A stretch of DNA of 64,000 bases from JBBQNR01 sp963774075 (lineage in GTDB: Bacteria > Actinomycetota > Thermoleophilia > Solirubrobacterales > JBBDJG01): positions 806,001-870,000 of the forward strand of contig CAVZDP010000003.1 in NCBI GenBank assembly GCA_963774075.1. Direction: 5' to 3'. Under the pieces are notes generated by a model. That model was not told where the DNA came from and ran no database searches. It was given only the letters and a program-made list of their open reading frames with translations. Numbering within the stretch: the stretch's first letter is position 1; each line of letters starts with the position of its first letter. Positions 15,621 through 24,668 of the stretch are shown piece by piece. A program made the translations under genes and the position numbers.

Positions 15621-16745
15621 TCAATAGCGGAGGACTGCCCCGATCGAGCCGAGCGCCTCGAGGTCGTGGTGATGGCGCACGACGACGATCTCGGCCGACT
15701 GCTCGAGCGCGCTCTCGATCGCGGGCTCGATCACGTCCTCGCGTGCCTGAAGCTCCTGGCCTTCGGGTGAGGTGCCGCCCTCGGTCGAGAGGAAGTGCGA
15801 GTCGGCCGTGGCGAAGCCGGGGGCGCGAAAGCCGTTCTGGATCAGGAGTGTCTCGACGCGCCGCATGTTGAGCGCCTCCAGCGTGTCCTTCAATCCGGTG
15901 ACGCCGCGGGCGTTGCGGCCGACCTCGCTGCGCAGCCGGTCGAGCCACTCGCGCTCGCGCTCGCTCTCGTCTTTCTCGATCACCCCCGCGACCTTCCCGG
16001 CCACCTGGGCGGGAGTGGAATGCACGACGTCGAGCTCGCACCACGCGGCGATGCGCTCGCGCAGGTAGCTGTGCAGGTGGCCCTCGACCTCGCCGCGCAG
16101 CTCATCCTGTGTGCCGATGATCAGCCGCTGAACCGTTCCCTGCTTGAAGTGCTTGAACAGCTCGTCGGCGGCGTGCTTGATGTGATCCTGCGTCTCTTTC
16201 AGGATTCCTCGCTGGTAGCGCGCCTGTGACCAGCCGCCCTGGTCGTGCCAGCGGTGCACGTCGTCGACGATCCTTGCGATCTCGCGCATCCCGCCCCGAC
16301 CGCCGACGAGGATGCGCGCGATCTGGCGGTTGATCAGCAGGACGCAGTAGCCGTCGCTCCCCGGCGCCGCGGTCAGCGGCTCGATGAACGGCGAGTCGTC
16401 GATCACGGCCTCGCTCGGAACCGGAACGGGAAGGCGCACGATCTCGAACAGGTCGGCCCCGGACGCTGCGAAGAGCGCCAGGCCTCGTGTGCCGCTGGCG
16501 TCGAACTCGTTGCGGAACCAGACGCGTACGCGGTTCAGGTCTTGCTTCAGCTCCTCGCGCTGCGCGTGGCTGAGGCTGTTCTCGCGCAGCTCCGCCTCGA
16601 CCGAGTCGAGCAGCGACTCGATCTCGACGGTGCGATCGCGCGGCGTCGGGAACTCGCTCGGGTCGAGATTCAGATAGAGGCTCAGGACCTTGTGGCCATC
16701 AGGTCTGAATCTCGCCAGCTCGCGGAGCCGCTCTTTGACGATCAC
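15621..16745 (-). CDS. bacterial eRF1-like protein (baeRF/Vms1-type)
   Basis: 374 residues from GTG 16745 (VIVKERLRELARF). The central domain carries the loop D-Q-GGWSQ-ARYQR (GGWSQ at 170-174), the bacterial counterpart of the GGQ peptidyl-tRNA hydrolysis motif of eRF1 and Vms1. The N-terminal ~150 residues and the C-terminal domain (ending HHHDLEALGSIGAVLRY) have the three-domain layout of the family. Predicted role: release of nascent peptide or tRNA from ribosomes in stress or quality control; biochemical proof for bacterial members is limited. An ATG further upstream (16856) is unlikely because it reads through stem-loops. Confidence 0.8.
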   Translation of the reverse strand: MIVKERLRELARFRPDGHKVLSLYLNLDPSEFPTPRDRTVEIESLLDSVEAELRENSLSHAQREELKQDLNRVRVWFRNEFDASGTRGLALFAASGADLFEIVRLPVPVPSEAVIDDSPFIEPLTAAPGSDGYCVLLINRQIARILVGGRGGMREIARIVDDVHRWHDQGGWSQARYQRGILKETQDHIKHAADELFKHFKQGTVQRLIIGTQDELRGEVEGHLHSYLRERIAAWCELDVVHSTPAQVAGKVAGVIEKDESEREREWLDRLRSEVGRNARGVTGLKDTLEALNMRRVETLLIQNGFRAPGFATADSHFLSTEGGTSPEGQELQAREDVIEPAIESALEQSAEIVVVRHHHDLEALGSIGAVLRY

Positions 16746-16769
16746 GGTTCTAATTGTTAGCGGAGATGG

Positions 16770-16849
16770 AGATTGGGCATGTCCGCGGCGGTACCCGCTC
16801 GACGAAAAGCCCAATCTGGCCCCATAGGCTGGCGGCCGCCGTAGGCGGC
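16770..16849. other. stem-loops between a secreted-protein gene and the baeRF gene
   Basis: A 9-bp perfect inverted repeat (AGATTGGGC at 16770-16778, GCCCAATCT at 16809-16817) with a 30-base loop is followed by GCCGCC-gta-GGCGGC (16835-16849). No T-tract follows on either strand, so it is not a classical intrinsic terminator. On the minus strand it lies in the stretch just upstream of the baeRF start and downstream of the 757-residue gene. Confidence 0.5.
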
Positions 16850-16861
16850 TAGACATTCAGG

Positions 16862-19135
16862 TCAGGGACCGCTGACCGTCACCGAGATGGCTCGCGAGTA
16901 GCCGAGCTCGTAGGGGTAGGCGGCCTCACGCCTGATGCGCGCCCGGAAGCGGTAACGAACGAGGCCGCGCGTGGCCTCGAACTTGTAGGCGAAGCGCCAG
17001 CGGCCCTGCCGGTCGCTGCGCGGCGTGGCGAAGGTGCGCCAGCTCCGGCGGTAGTGAGCCTGCAGGTCGATCAACTTTCCGCCGTCGGGCACCGGGCCGG
17101 CGGTCAGGCGTCCGCTGAAGACGACGGTGTTGCCGTTGCGAAGTCGTCTGGCGCTCGTCTTGATCGTCGTGCGCGCCGCCACGTGGACGCGGGCGTGGGA
17201 TGTCGCGGGCTTGACGAGCGGCGCGCCGTCGTAGCGGAAGCGCAGCACACGCGATGCGCCGGAGCCTACGCGGTGGGCGAAGCGTCCGTGCAAGTCAGTT
17301 GCAAGCGTCGCGACGCGGCGAAAACCGCCACCGGTCCGAGGCTCCTCGTGCACGGCGACTCTGGCGCGCTCGATTGGCTGACCGGCATCGGTGGTGAGGA
17401 CGCCGTCGACACGCGCGCCCGGTCGCACCAGGGGGACTGCCTCACTGCCCGTGGGACGAGTGTGGCACCGGCGGGCGCGCCCACGGCTGCGTGCGCGCCT
17501 GCACGGTCGTAGCGTCGAGACGCGAAGCCTGCTCGCATGGCGCAACGGCAGCCTCAACTCCATCTGTCGGCCGCCTTCCGTGCGGCCGGTCGTGCGCTCG
17601 TTGCCCGCGTGGTCTCGCACGATCGCCCGCGCCTCGTAGACGCCGTCGGGAATTTGCAGGTCGTCCACTCTCGCCCGCAGGCGCTCCGACTGCACCGTCG
17701 TCTCGAGCTCGTGCCACTGGCGAAAGCCCGCGCGCCTGATCTCGATCGCTCCTGCCGCCACGCCCGAGCCCTCGTCCGACAGCCGCGCCTCGACGCTCAG
17801 CGGGTCGCGGTCGTCGAGAGGAAGGAAGGCGGCGTCCGGGGCCGCACCGTCGTAGCGAAGGACCACGGGCGGCGCGGCGTTCGCGGGCTCGCTGTTTCCC
17901 GCGGCGTCTTCGAGCCACAAGCGGACGGTGTATTCGCCCGTGCGTGGCAGGCGCAGGCCGTCGAGGCGATCGAGCGACTCACCGGCGCGCGAGCCGTCGC
18001 TGCAGCCGCTCGCACCGTCGACGGGACATAGGCGGTGGTGAACGGCGGAGATGGGCGCACCAGTGGCGGATGGGGGCGTCCAGCGCACGGCGAAGTCGTT
18101 GTTCGGCCGCCACTGCTCGCCGCCTTCGACTTGCGCGCCAACGGGCGGCGGCGCGGTGTTGTCGACCTGGATCGTGCGGTCGAGATGGCTTGCATTGCCA
18201 GCCGCGTCGACGGCCTCGATACGGACCGCATGCGCGCCGTCGGAAAGCGTCCGGGTGTCGAGCGACAGGCCGGACGTAACGTCGCTGCATGGCCGGGAAC
18301 GTGTGAAGTCACAGCGCAGGTGCGCCGGCCAGCCTGCGTCGCGATAGTCCTGAGACTGGATGAGCCTGCCGTCGGCATAGAGCCTCGACAGCATCACGCC
18401 GACGTTGTCTCCCAGCGACTGCCATGCCTCCTCACGCCCGCGGTGCCAGCCGTCGCCGAACAGCGCGCCGTGCGCGGGTGAGATGGAAGGAGCGCTGAAG
18501 TCGTGGACCGTCACGACGACGTTCGCCGCGGCGAAGAGCGCGCGCATTCCAGGCTGGAAGCCGCTGGCCGAGATGTCGCAGCCACCCGGGTTCCCGCAAC
18601 GCGTCTCGAAGCGAAACCGCGCATGGCCGCCTAGCCCGACGGTCACCGGCCCGAAGAACGACTGCGACCCGATCCCACAGCCCACGCTTCCCGCGTAACA
18701 GCCGTAGGGCAGGAAGCCGGAGTTGAAGTCATGGTTCCACGCCACGACCCCCGTGGTCCAATGGCTGGAGAGCCGGATCGCCGCCAGGTCGAACGTCACG
18801 CTCGCAAGCCCGGCTCCGGACGGCACCTCGAAGATCTGGTACGCGCCGGCGAGCATGGGGACGTGCCCGGCGCCGGCGGTCGCGCTCGCGCGCGTCACGA
18901 TCCCCGATGCCGGGTTGCTCGGGGTGTTCGGGCATCCGTTGTAGGCGGCCATGCCGGGATCTGCCGCCGCCCTGAACGCATTCTGGGCGCCGCCGGCAGC
19001 GGTGGAGCAGGCGACGACGTCGTACCAGCCGGCGCGAGCGGAGCCGCATGTCGCGAGCAGGATCGCCGTGGCGAGCGACAGCGCCGCCACCAGGCCAAGG
19101 GAGCGCCAGCCGAGTCTGGGGAGGAAGCCGTTCAA
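16862..19135 (-). CDS. large secreted Ig-like repeat protein
   Basis: 757 residues. A clear signal peptide (about 1-36, ending SARAG) precedes a ~190-residue cysteine-containing domain (CSTAAGG, CYAGSVGCGIG, CGNPGGCD) predicted to be a beta-sandwich. Several Ig-like or bacterial-adhesin-type strands follow (TLSDGAHAVRIEAVDAAGN, RTGEYTVRLWLEDAAGN, PDGVYEARAIVRDHAGN), each ending in D-x-AGN. The C-terminus contains a carboxypeptidase-regulatory-like repeat (VDGVLTTDAGQPIERARV) and a basic strand-rich module. This architecture is frequent in surface proteins of Thermoleophilia; function is unknown. Its start overlaps the stop of the upstream sigma factor (ATGA), so that sigma factor probably controls it. 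Confidence 0.78.
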   Translation of the reverse strand: MNGFLPRLGWRSLGLVAALSLATAILLATCGSARAGWYDVVACSTAAGGAQNAFRAAADPGMAAYNGCPNTPSNPASGIVTRASATAGAGHVPMLAGAYQIFEVPSGAGLASVTFDLAAIRLSSHWTTGVVAWNHDFNSGFLPYGCYAGSVGCGIGSQSFFGPVTVGLGGHARFRFETRCGNPGGCDISASGFQPGMRALFAAANVVVTVHDFSAPSISPAHGALFGDGWHRGREEAWQSLGDNVGVMLSRLYADGRLIQSQDYRDAGWPAHLRCDFTRSRPCSDVTSGLSLDTRTLSDGAHAVRIEAVDAAGNASHLDRTIQVDNTAPPPVGAQVEGGEQWRPNNDFAVRWTPPSATGAPISAVHHRLCPVDGASGCSDGSRAGESLDRLDGLRLPRTGEYTVRLWLEDAAGNSEPANAAPPVVLRYDGAAPDAAFLPLDDRDPLSVEARLSDEGSGVAAGAIEIRRAGFRQWHELETTVQSERLRARVDDLQIPDGVYEARAIVRDHAGNERTTGRTEGGRQMELRLPLRHASRLRVSTLRPCRRARSRGRARRCHTRPTGSEAVPLVRPGARVDGVLTTDAGQPIERARVAVHEEPRTGGGFRRVATLATDLHGRFAHRVGSGASRVLRFRYDGAPLVKPATSHARVHVAARTTIKTSARRLRNGNTVVFSGRLTAGPVPDGGKLIDLQAHYRRSWRTFATPRSDRQGRWRFAYKFEATRGLVRYRFRARIRREAAYPYELGYSRAISVTVSGP

Positions 19136-20490
19136 GGCCCGAACTCGCCGCCGCTCGCCGTTCGCGGGCCGTCCGCAGAGCCGGAGCTCCGAGCCGCTTC
19201 GAATCCTCCGGCCGTCGAGTTCGATGGGGCTGCGGCTGCATCCGTCGCCTCTCGATCGGTCGCCGCGGGTTCGTTCCCCTGCGTCGTCGCCCTGGCGCTC
19301 GCGGGGTGGCCTGATCCGGGAGTCGCCCCCTCGAGCGCGAACTCACCGCCGTCGCTCGAACGCTCGGTCGGCCTCTCCCGGGGCCGGCCATCGTGCGCCT
19401 CGGTGCTCGGCAACGGCACGCTCGTCGCCGGTTCTTGGGCCGGCGGTTGTGAGCTGCCGGACCGGGTGACCGGATCAATCGTGGCCCGAGCCGCTTTCGC
19501 CGGCCTGTCGCCGGCCCGGTGGTGGTTGACCGCGCGCTCGCCGGCCACCGCGCCGCCGGCCAGCGCAGCGGTCGACGCCACTACGGCGGCGGCCTTCTGG
19601 GCGCTCAGGAGCTCGGCAGCCTGCTGCGCCTTGTAGCCGAGCGCTCCGGCGCGGTCACCCGCCGTCACGCCGAGCGCGTCGAAGGCCCGCGACCACCAGC
19701 CTGCCCTTTGAAGCGCCGGCAGTACGACCGCCGGTGGGATGAGCGCAGCCAGGCCGGCCGGCGCGGCTCTGTAACCGCGGAGTAGAGCGCGGCATGACTG
19801 GCAGCGCCGCAGGTGCTCTTTCAGGGCCCGCGCATCCTTGGCCGAGGTCTCGCCGTCGGAGGCTGCCGAGAGCAGGGGCGCGAGGCCGCGGCAGCGCCGC
19901 CCGGACTCGATCTGCGAGAAGCGCTCGAGGAAGCGCTTCCTGCCCTCCGTCAGCGAGCGGTTGACCTTCGTCCAGCTGAATCCGGTGCGCGCGGCGATCT
20001 CGTCGTAGCTGTAGCCGAGCGCCTTGAGCAGCATGCACTGAAGCTCGCCAGGCTTGAGGTGCGCAAGCGCCTCGGCCGTCTGTCGCGCTCTCTCGCGCCC
20101 GACGGCCTCCTCCTCCGGGCCGGGCGCGGTGGCGGCCGTTGTCGGCACGTCCCCTGTGGGAGCGAGCAGGCGCTCACGCTGGTGACGCAGCGCAAGCGCC
20201 TCGTGCTTGATGACGGTGTGGAGCCATGGGCGAAGCTCCTCGCGGCGGTCCGTGGGCGCCTTCGTCATCAGGATCTCCAGCCCGCGCTGGTATGCATCCT
20301 CGGCGTCCTGCTGGCAGAGCGAGAAGCGCCGCGCGGTGCGCTTGAAGGTCGCCGCGCTGCCAGATGCCAGCTCGACTGCGGCGGCCAGCAGCGAGGGCGA
20401 AAAGGGGGGTGGCCGGTCCCGCGCGAGCGGCCTCCCCTGTTCGCGCTGCCTACCTCCGGCGCTCCCTGCCTGAGCGAGTCCACCCTCCAT
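19132..20490 (-). CDS. ECF sigma factor fused to a zinc-finger/membrane extension
   Basis: 452 residues from ATG 20490. Sigma region 2 (~40-105; DAEDAYQRGLEILMTKAP, RPWLHTVIKHEALALRH) and region 4 with helix-turn-helix (~135-192; LKALGYSYDEIAARTGFSWTKVNRSL) make the ECF core. A putative zinc-finger follows, H226-x3-C230-x2-C233, like that of ZAS anti-sigma factors. A hydrophobic segment (~298-318) then leads to a ~130-residue low-complexity Ser/Thr/Pro tail that should lie outside the cell. Sigma and anti-sigma-like parts are thus one polypeptide. The stop overlaps the start of the large secreted protein. Start choice is moderately sure; an upstream ATG at 20607 adds 39 residues. Confidence 0.82.
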   Translation of the reverse strand: MEGGLAQAGSAGGRQREQGRPLARDRPPPFSPSLLAAAVELASGSAATFKRTARRFSLCQQDAEDAYQRGLEILMTKAPTDRREELRPWLHTVIKHEALALRHQRERLLAPTGDVPTTAATAPGPEEEAVGRERARQTAEALAHLKPGELQCMLLKALGYSYDEIAARTGFSWTKVNRSLTEGRKRFLERFSQIESGRRCRGLAPLLSAASDGETSAKDARALKEHLRRCQSCRALLRGYRAAPAGLAALIPPAVVLPALQRAGWWSRAFDALGVTAGDRAGALGYKAQQAAELLSAQKAAAVVASTAALAGGAVAGERAVNHHRAGDRPAKAARATIDPVTRSGSSQPPAQEPATSVPLPSTEAHDGRPRERPTERSSDGGEFALEGATPGSGHPASARATTQGNEPAATDREATDAAAAPSNSTAGGFEAARSSGSADGPRTASGGEFGP

Positions 20491-20851
20491 GCAATGTCCA
20501 TCCTCAGCGCCCGGATGCAGGAAGCGCCATTGGCCCCCAAGCCAATGTCCCTGCAAAACCTGCAAGAGAACGGTGCCCTCGCCGCCGGGCTCGAACTTCG
20601 CCGGCAACGCTCAATGTCCCGACGTCCCGGCACAAATGCCCAATTAAGGCGGAAACGCCGCCAATTACCGCAAATTGCGGACTATTTCGCCCTCGAGGTT
20701 GGCGACGGGGACACGGAACATCGCAAGCATCCCCAACGAGCGCTCGACGGGGAGCGCATTGCCGCGCTCAAGCTGATCCCGAGCCCGTCGAGGAAATCTT
20801 CATGGCGTTAGTTTTCCGAACCAACGGCAGCTTGTTACAGTTGCTGCACAC
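20491..20851. other. 361-bp divergent intergenic region
   Basis: It lies between the ECF sigma gene (minus) and the UDP-glucuronate decarboxylase gene (plus). It contains three AATGTCC heptamers (near 20504, 20552, 20611), a palindrome CCGCAAATTGCGG and a GGCGG-aaa-CGCC hairpin. A/T content is higher around 20630-20690 than in coding DNA. It must hold both promoters, but I cannot place them reliably. Short open frames here look unconvincing. Confidence 0.5.
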
Positions 20852-21796
<945 letters not shown>

Positions 21797-21844
21797 CGCG
21801 CTCCTTCCTCGCTCTGCCTCGGACTCGGCCCTGGCGGCCGGCGG

Positions 21845-22051
21845 CTACGGGATGCGTTCGGCGATCTCGATCAGCTCGGAGAGCGGCCGGCCCGACGTTC
21901 CCGCCACCCAGCAGGCGACCGGCGCCGCCGTGCGCTCGGACGCGTGGGCTGCAACGGCGGCCAGGCGCAGGATCTCGTCGGTGTGGCTCTGGTCGGGCGG
22001 CGGGGCTCCGACCTGCTCGCAAAATGCGGCCACCCACTCGGCAGCGGTCAT
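21845..22051 (-). CDS. DUF6457-like small protein
   Basis: 68 residues from ATG 22051, preceded by AGGAGG. The sequence (MTAAEWVAAFCEQVG, then LRLAAVAAHASERTAAPVACWVAGTSG) matches my memory of a small actinobacterial family of unknown function labelled DUF6457, often found near molybdopterin or unrelated genes. It is soluble and helical, with two cysteines. It reads opposite to its neighbours and has no visible link to polysaccharide synthesis. Confidence 0.7.
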   Translation of the reverse strand: MTAAEWVAAFCEQVGAPPPDQSHTDEILRLAAVAAHASERTAAPVACWVAGTSGRPLSELIEIAERIP

Positions 22052-22275
22052 GGGGCGTTCCTCCTTGTGATTGATGTCACGAAAAGGGAAATTGAGCCGC
22101 TTTCCGGAGCAGAGCCGGCAGGCAGCCTGGAACTCGTCTCGAAAGACGTCTAGATTGTGCCGCTCAGCGTGCCTGGGCGGGCGGCCGCCAGCCGCTACCT
22201 CGCATCACGACCAGTGTTGGTAGGAGCAGGAACGGTCCACAGCGCGCTAGCGCCCCCCACGAGGGCGAGGTCCGG

Positions 22276-23865
22276 ATGACAGACACCCCTTCCCAGAGCA
22301 GAACGCCGGTTGCGGACCCGCCTCGGCCGGCCGACCCGGCCTCCGAGAGCCTCGCCGCTCGCGCCGACTCCATGCGAGTCGGGAACACGATCCCCATGAC
22401 GGCCCCTCACGAGGAGGTCTCGCGCGACGTGCGGGCCCGGCGGCCGAGCCTCGTCGCCGCTCTTCGGCGCGGGCGCGCCCTCCAGCGCCTCGCGCGCATC
22501 GCGTCGCTGCTCGCGCTCGACTTCGTCGCCGTATGGGCGGCGATCTTCTCGGCGCTCGCGCTCAAGGAGATCGTGCGCGGCAACTTCGTCTTCGACCGCG
22601 TCGCCGGCCAGACCTGGGACTACCTGCCGTTCGTGTTCCTGGTCACGGCGCTCCTGTTCGCGCGCAGCAACCTGTACTCGCGCCGTGAAGCGCGGCCCGG
22701 GCTCGTCGCGATCGTCGCCGGCCTCTTCTACGTGACCGTGGTCTCCGCGCTGTTCGCGCTGGCGAACGGCCTCGAGTTTCGCTCCTACTACATCTTCTAC
22801 GGCGGCTTCCTGTTCGGGCTCGCCTGGGTCGCGGGCGCGCGCTGGCTGTACGAACGGGTCACCGGCATGCTGCTGGCCACGTTCGGGTCCAGCCGGCGCA
22901 CCGTCCTCGTCGGCTCCGGCGACCAGATCGAACCCGTCGCGCGTGCGCTCGAGGACGGATCGCCCACGCGCTACGAGACGATCGGCTACATCTCACTGAC
23001 GCCGCGGCCCGACAACGGGCTTCGCAGCCTCGGCAGTCTCGAGGACCTGCCGCAGGTGCTCGAGGCTCACGATGTGCAGGAGGTCGTCATCGCCGACCCG
23101 GACTTTCCTCCCAACGAGGCGTTCGAGCTCGTCGACCATTGCCGCGAACACGGAGTCGCGGTCCGGATCGCGCCGACGACGATGGAGATCATGACCCACC
23201 GCCACGAGCTCGTGCCGGGCCAAGGCGTGCCGCTGTTCGAGTTGAAGCCGCCGGTCTTCGAGGGCGTCGACTTCGCGATCAAGCGCGCGTTCGATCTCGT
23301 CGGGGCGGTGGCGCTGCTCGTCGCGTTCTCGCCCCTGCTGGCGGCGATCGCGGCCGGCGTCAAGGTGACCTCGCGGGGCCCGGTCCTGTACCGCAGCCGC
23401 CGGCCGGGGATCGGCGGCCAGCCGTTCGACTGCCTCAAGTTCCGCACCATGCAGACGAACGCCGAGGAGCGCCAGACCGAGCTCGAGGAGGACAACGAGG
23501 CGAGCGGTCCCCTCTTCAAGATCCGGAGCGATCCGCGGCTCACCCCGATCGGGGGCTTCCTGCGCCGCTACAGCCTCGACGAGCTGCCCCAGCTCCTGAA
23601 CGTGCTGCGGGGGGAGATGTCTCTGGTGGGCCCGCGCCCGCTGCCCGAGCGCGACTACGAGCGCCTGGGCGACTGGCACCGCAAGCGCTACCTCGTGCTG
23701 CCCGGGATCACCGGCCTGTGGCAAGTCTCGGGTCGGGCGGAGCTGGACTTCGACGAGCTGGTGCGGCTCGACTTCCTGTATCTGGAGCGCTGGAGCGTCT
23801 TCCTGGATCTCTCGATCATGCTGAAGACGATCCCCGCGGTGATGAAGCGCAAGGGCGCATTCTAG
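22276..23865 (+). CDS. polyprenyl-phosphate sugar phosphotransferase (WcaJ/WbaP type)
   Basis: 529 residues from ATG 22276; ATG 22372 is an alternative. A Pro/Arg-rich cytoplasmic N-terminus (~1-65) is followed by about four membrane helices (~75-195), a Rossmann-like CoA-binding region (~205-300), another membrane segment (~340-362) and the catalytic bacterial sugar transferase domain (335-529) with CLKFRTM, SLDELPQLLNVLRGEMSLVGPRP and PGITGLWQVSGR. It transfers a sugar-1-phosphate from UDP-sugar to undecaprenyl phosphate, the first committed step of repeat-unit assembly on the inner membrane face. Its TAG stop begins palindromic element copy 2. Confidence 0.93.
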   Translation: MTDTPSQSRTPVADPPRPADPASESLAARADSMRVGNTIPMTAPHEEVSRDVRARRPSLVAALRRGRALQRLARIASLLALDFVAVWAAIFSALALKEIVRGNFVFDRVAGQTWDYLPFVFLVTALLFARSNLYSRREARPGLVAIVAGLFYVTVVSALFALANGLEFRSYYIFYGGFLFGLAWVAGARWLYERVTGMLLATFGSSRRTVLVGSGDQIEPVARALEDGSPTRYETIGYISLTPRPDNGLRSLGSLEDLPQVLEAHDVQEVVIADPDFPPNEAFELVDHCREHGVAVRIAPTTMEIMTHRHELVPGQGVPLFELKPPVFEGVDFAIKRAFDLVGAVALLVAFSPLLAAIAAGVKVTSRGPVLYRSRRPGIGGQPFDCLKFRTMQTNAEERQTELEEDNEASGPLFKIRSDPRLTPIGGFLRRYSLDELPQLLNVLRGEMSLVGPRPLPERDYERLGDWHRKRYLVLPGITGLWQVSGRAELDFDELVRLDFLYLERWSVFLDLSIMLKTIPAVMKRKGAF

Positions 23866-24029
23866 TGGCCCTTCCCAGAACGTTTGACCGGGAATCGCCG
23901 TCCCGGATCAGCGCCACGCTTCGTCCTCGGTCGCCCGAATACAGCCCAGTATTCGGGCTTCCTGCGTCCTTGCGTGACGCTGCCCGGGCCAGGCCATTCC
24001 CTGGCCAACGTTTCGAGAAGGGCCACTAG
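23862..24029. repeat. 168-bp palindromic intergenic element (copy 2)
   Basis: Terminal inverted repeats ctagtggcccttcccagaac (from 23862) and the matching arm at 24007-24029 share about 19-20 of 23 complementary positions. The apex is a perfect hairpin: CCCGAATAC, loop agccca, GTATTCGGG (23934-23957). The apex is bounded by GTCCTCGG and CCTGCGTCCT, exactly as in copy 1 at 15437-15603. It begins with the stop codon of the sugar phosphotransferase and runs up to, and perhaps into, the methyltransferase gene. Confidence 0.78.
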
Positions 24030-24651
24030 CGGGCCCGAGCTCATCCCCGAGACGCTCCACGACGAGATCTGGCAAGCGGTTCCGACCGAGCGGGCGATCG
24101 ATCGCGCGGCGGTCGAGCTCGCGGTGGAGGTTGTCCGGGCCGTGGACGGGCGCGTACTCGACCTCGGCTGCGGGGACGGCCGTGTCGCCGCGGAGCTGTC
24201 GCGCTCGGGCGCGCGCGTGGTCGGCGTCGATCCCTCTCGCGTGGCGCTGGATCGGGCGCGGCGCGAGCACCCCTCGCTCGAGCTCGCGGAGCCGCTGGCG
24301 GATGGCACGCTGCCGTTCGAGGACGCGTCGTTCGACGTCGTCGTGTGCCTGCACGTGCTTCAGCACGTCGCGGACACACAGCGACTGCTATCCGAAGCGC
24401 GGCGGGTGCTGCAGCCGGGCGGCTCGATGGCGATCGCCGTGCCGTGGCACGGTCGCACCCAGAGCGCGCTCAAGGCGCTCGTCGGATTCGAACGCGCGCA
24501 CGACCCCCTCGAACCGGTGCTCCGCTTCTACACCGCCCGCTCGCTCTGGCAACTGCTCGAGCACCTCGGCTTCGAGCACTTACGGATGCGCGGGTCGGGT
24601 GGAGTGCCGCTCGCCCGCCGCACGCTGCTGGCGCGCGCCCGGCGTCCATAG
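23974..24651 (+). CDS. class I SAM-dependent methyltransferase, start uncertain
   Basis: 225 residues from GTG 23974. The Rossmann core is clear: VLDLGCGDGRVAAEL (motif I), VGVDPS (acidic loop), FDVVVCLHVLQHV and LQPGGSMAIAVP, typical of Methyltransf_11. It probably methylates a sugar or lipid-linked intermediate in polysaccharide synthesis. The frame is open back through the palindromic element to TTG 23884. No ATG precedes the conserved region, and the next in-frame start (GTG 24124) would remove helix residues before motif I. The element may therefore have replaced the native 5' end. Confidence 0.72.
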   Translation: MTLPGPGHSLANVSRRATSGPELIPETLHDEIWQAVPTERAIDRAAVELAVEVVRAVDGRVLDLGCGDGRVAAELSRSGARVVGVDPSRVALDRARREHPSLELAEPLADGTLPFEDASFDVVVCLHVLQHVADTQRLLSEARRVLQPGGSMAIAVPWHGRTQSALKALVGFERAHDPLEPVLRFYTARSLWQLLEHLGFEHLRMRGSGGVPLARRTLLARARRP

Positions 24652-24668
24652 GCTCCTCGCCAAGGGTC

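Noticed and set aside
16770..16849. Intrinsic terminator for the 757-residue gene
   Set aside because: Strong stems are present but no T-tract follows on either strand, so it is kept only as stem-loops of unknown role.
20690..20790. Small genes in the intergenic region upstream of the UDP-xylose synthase gene
   Set aside because: Short open frames exist on both strands, but they lack ribosome-binding sites and recognisable sequence, so they were not called.
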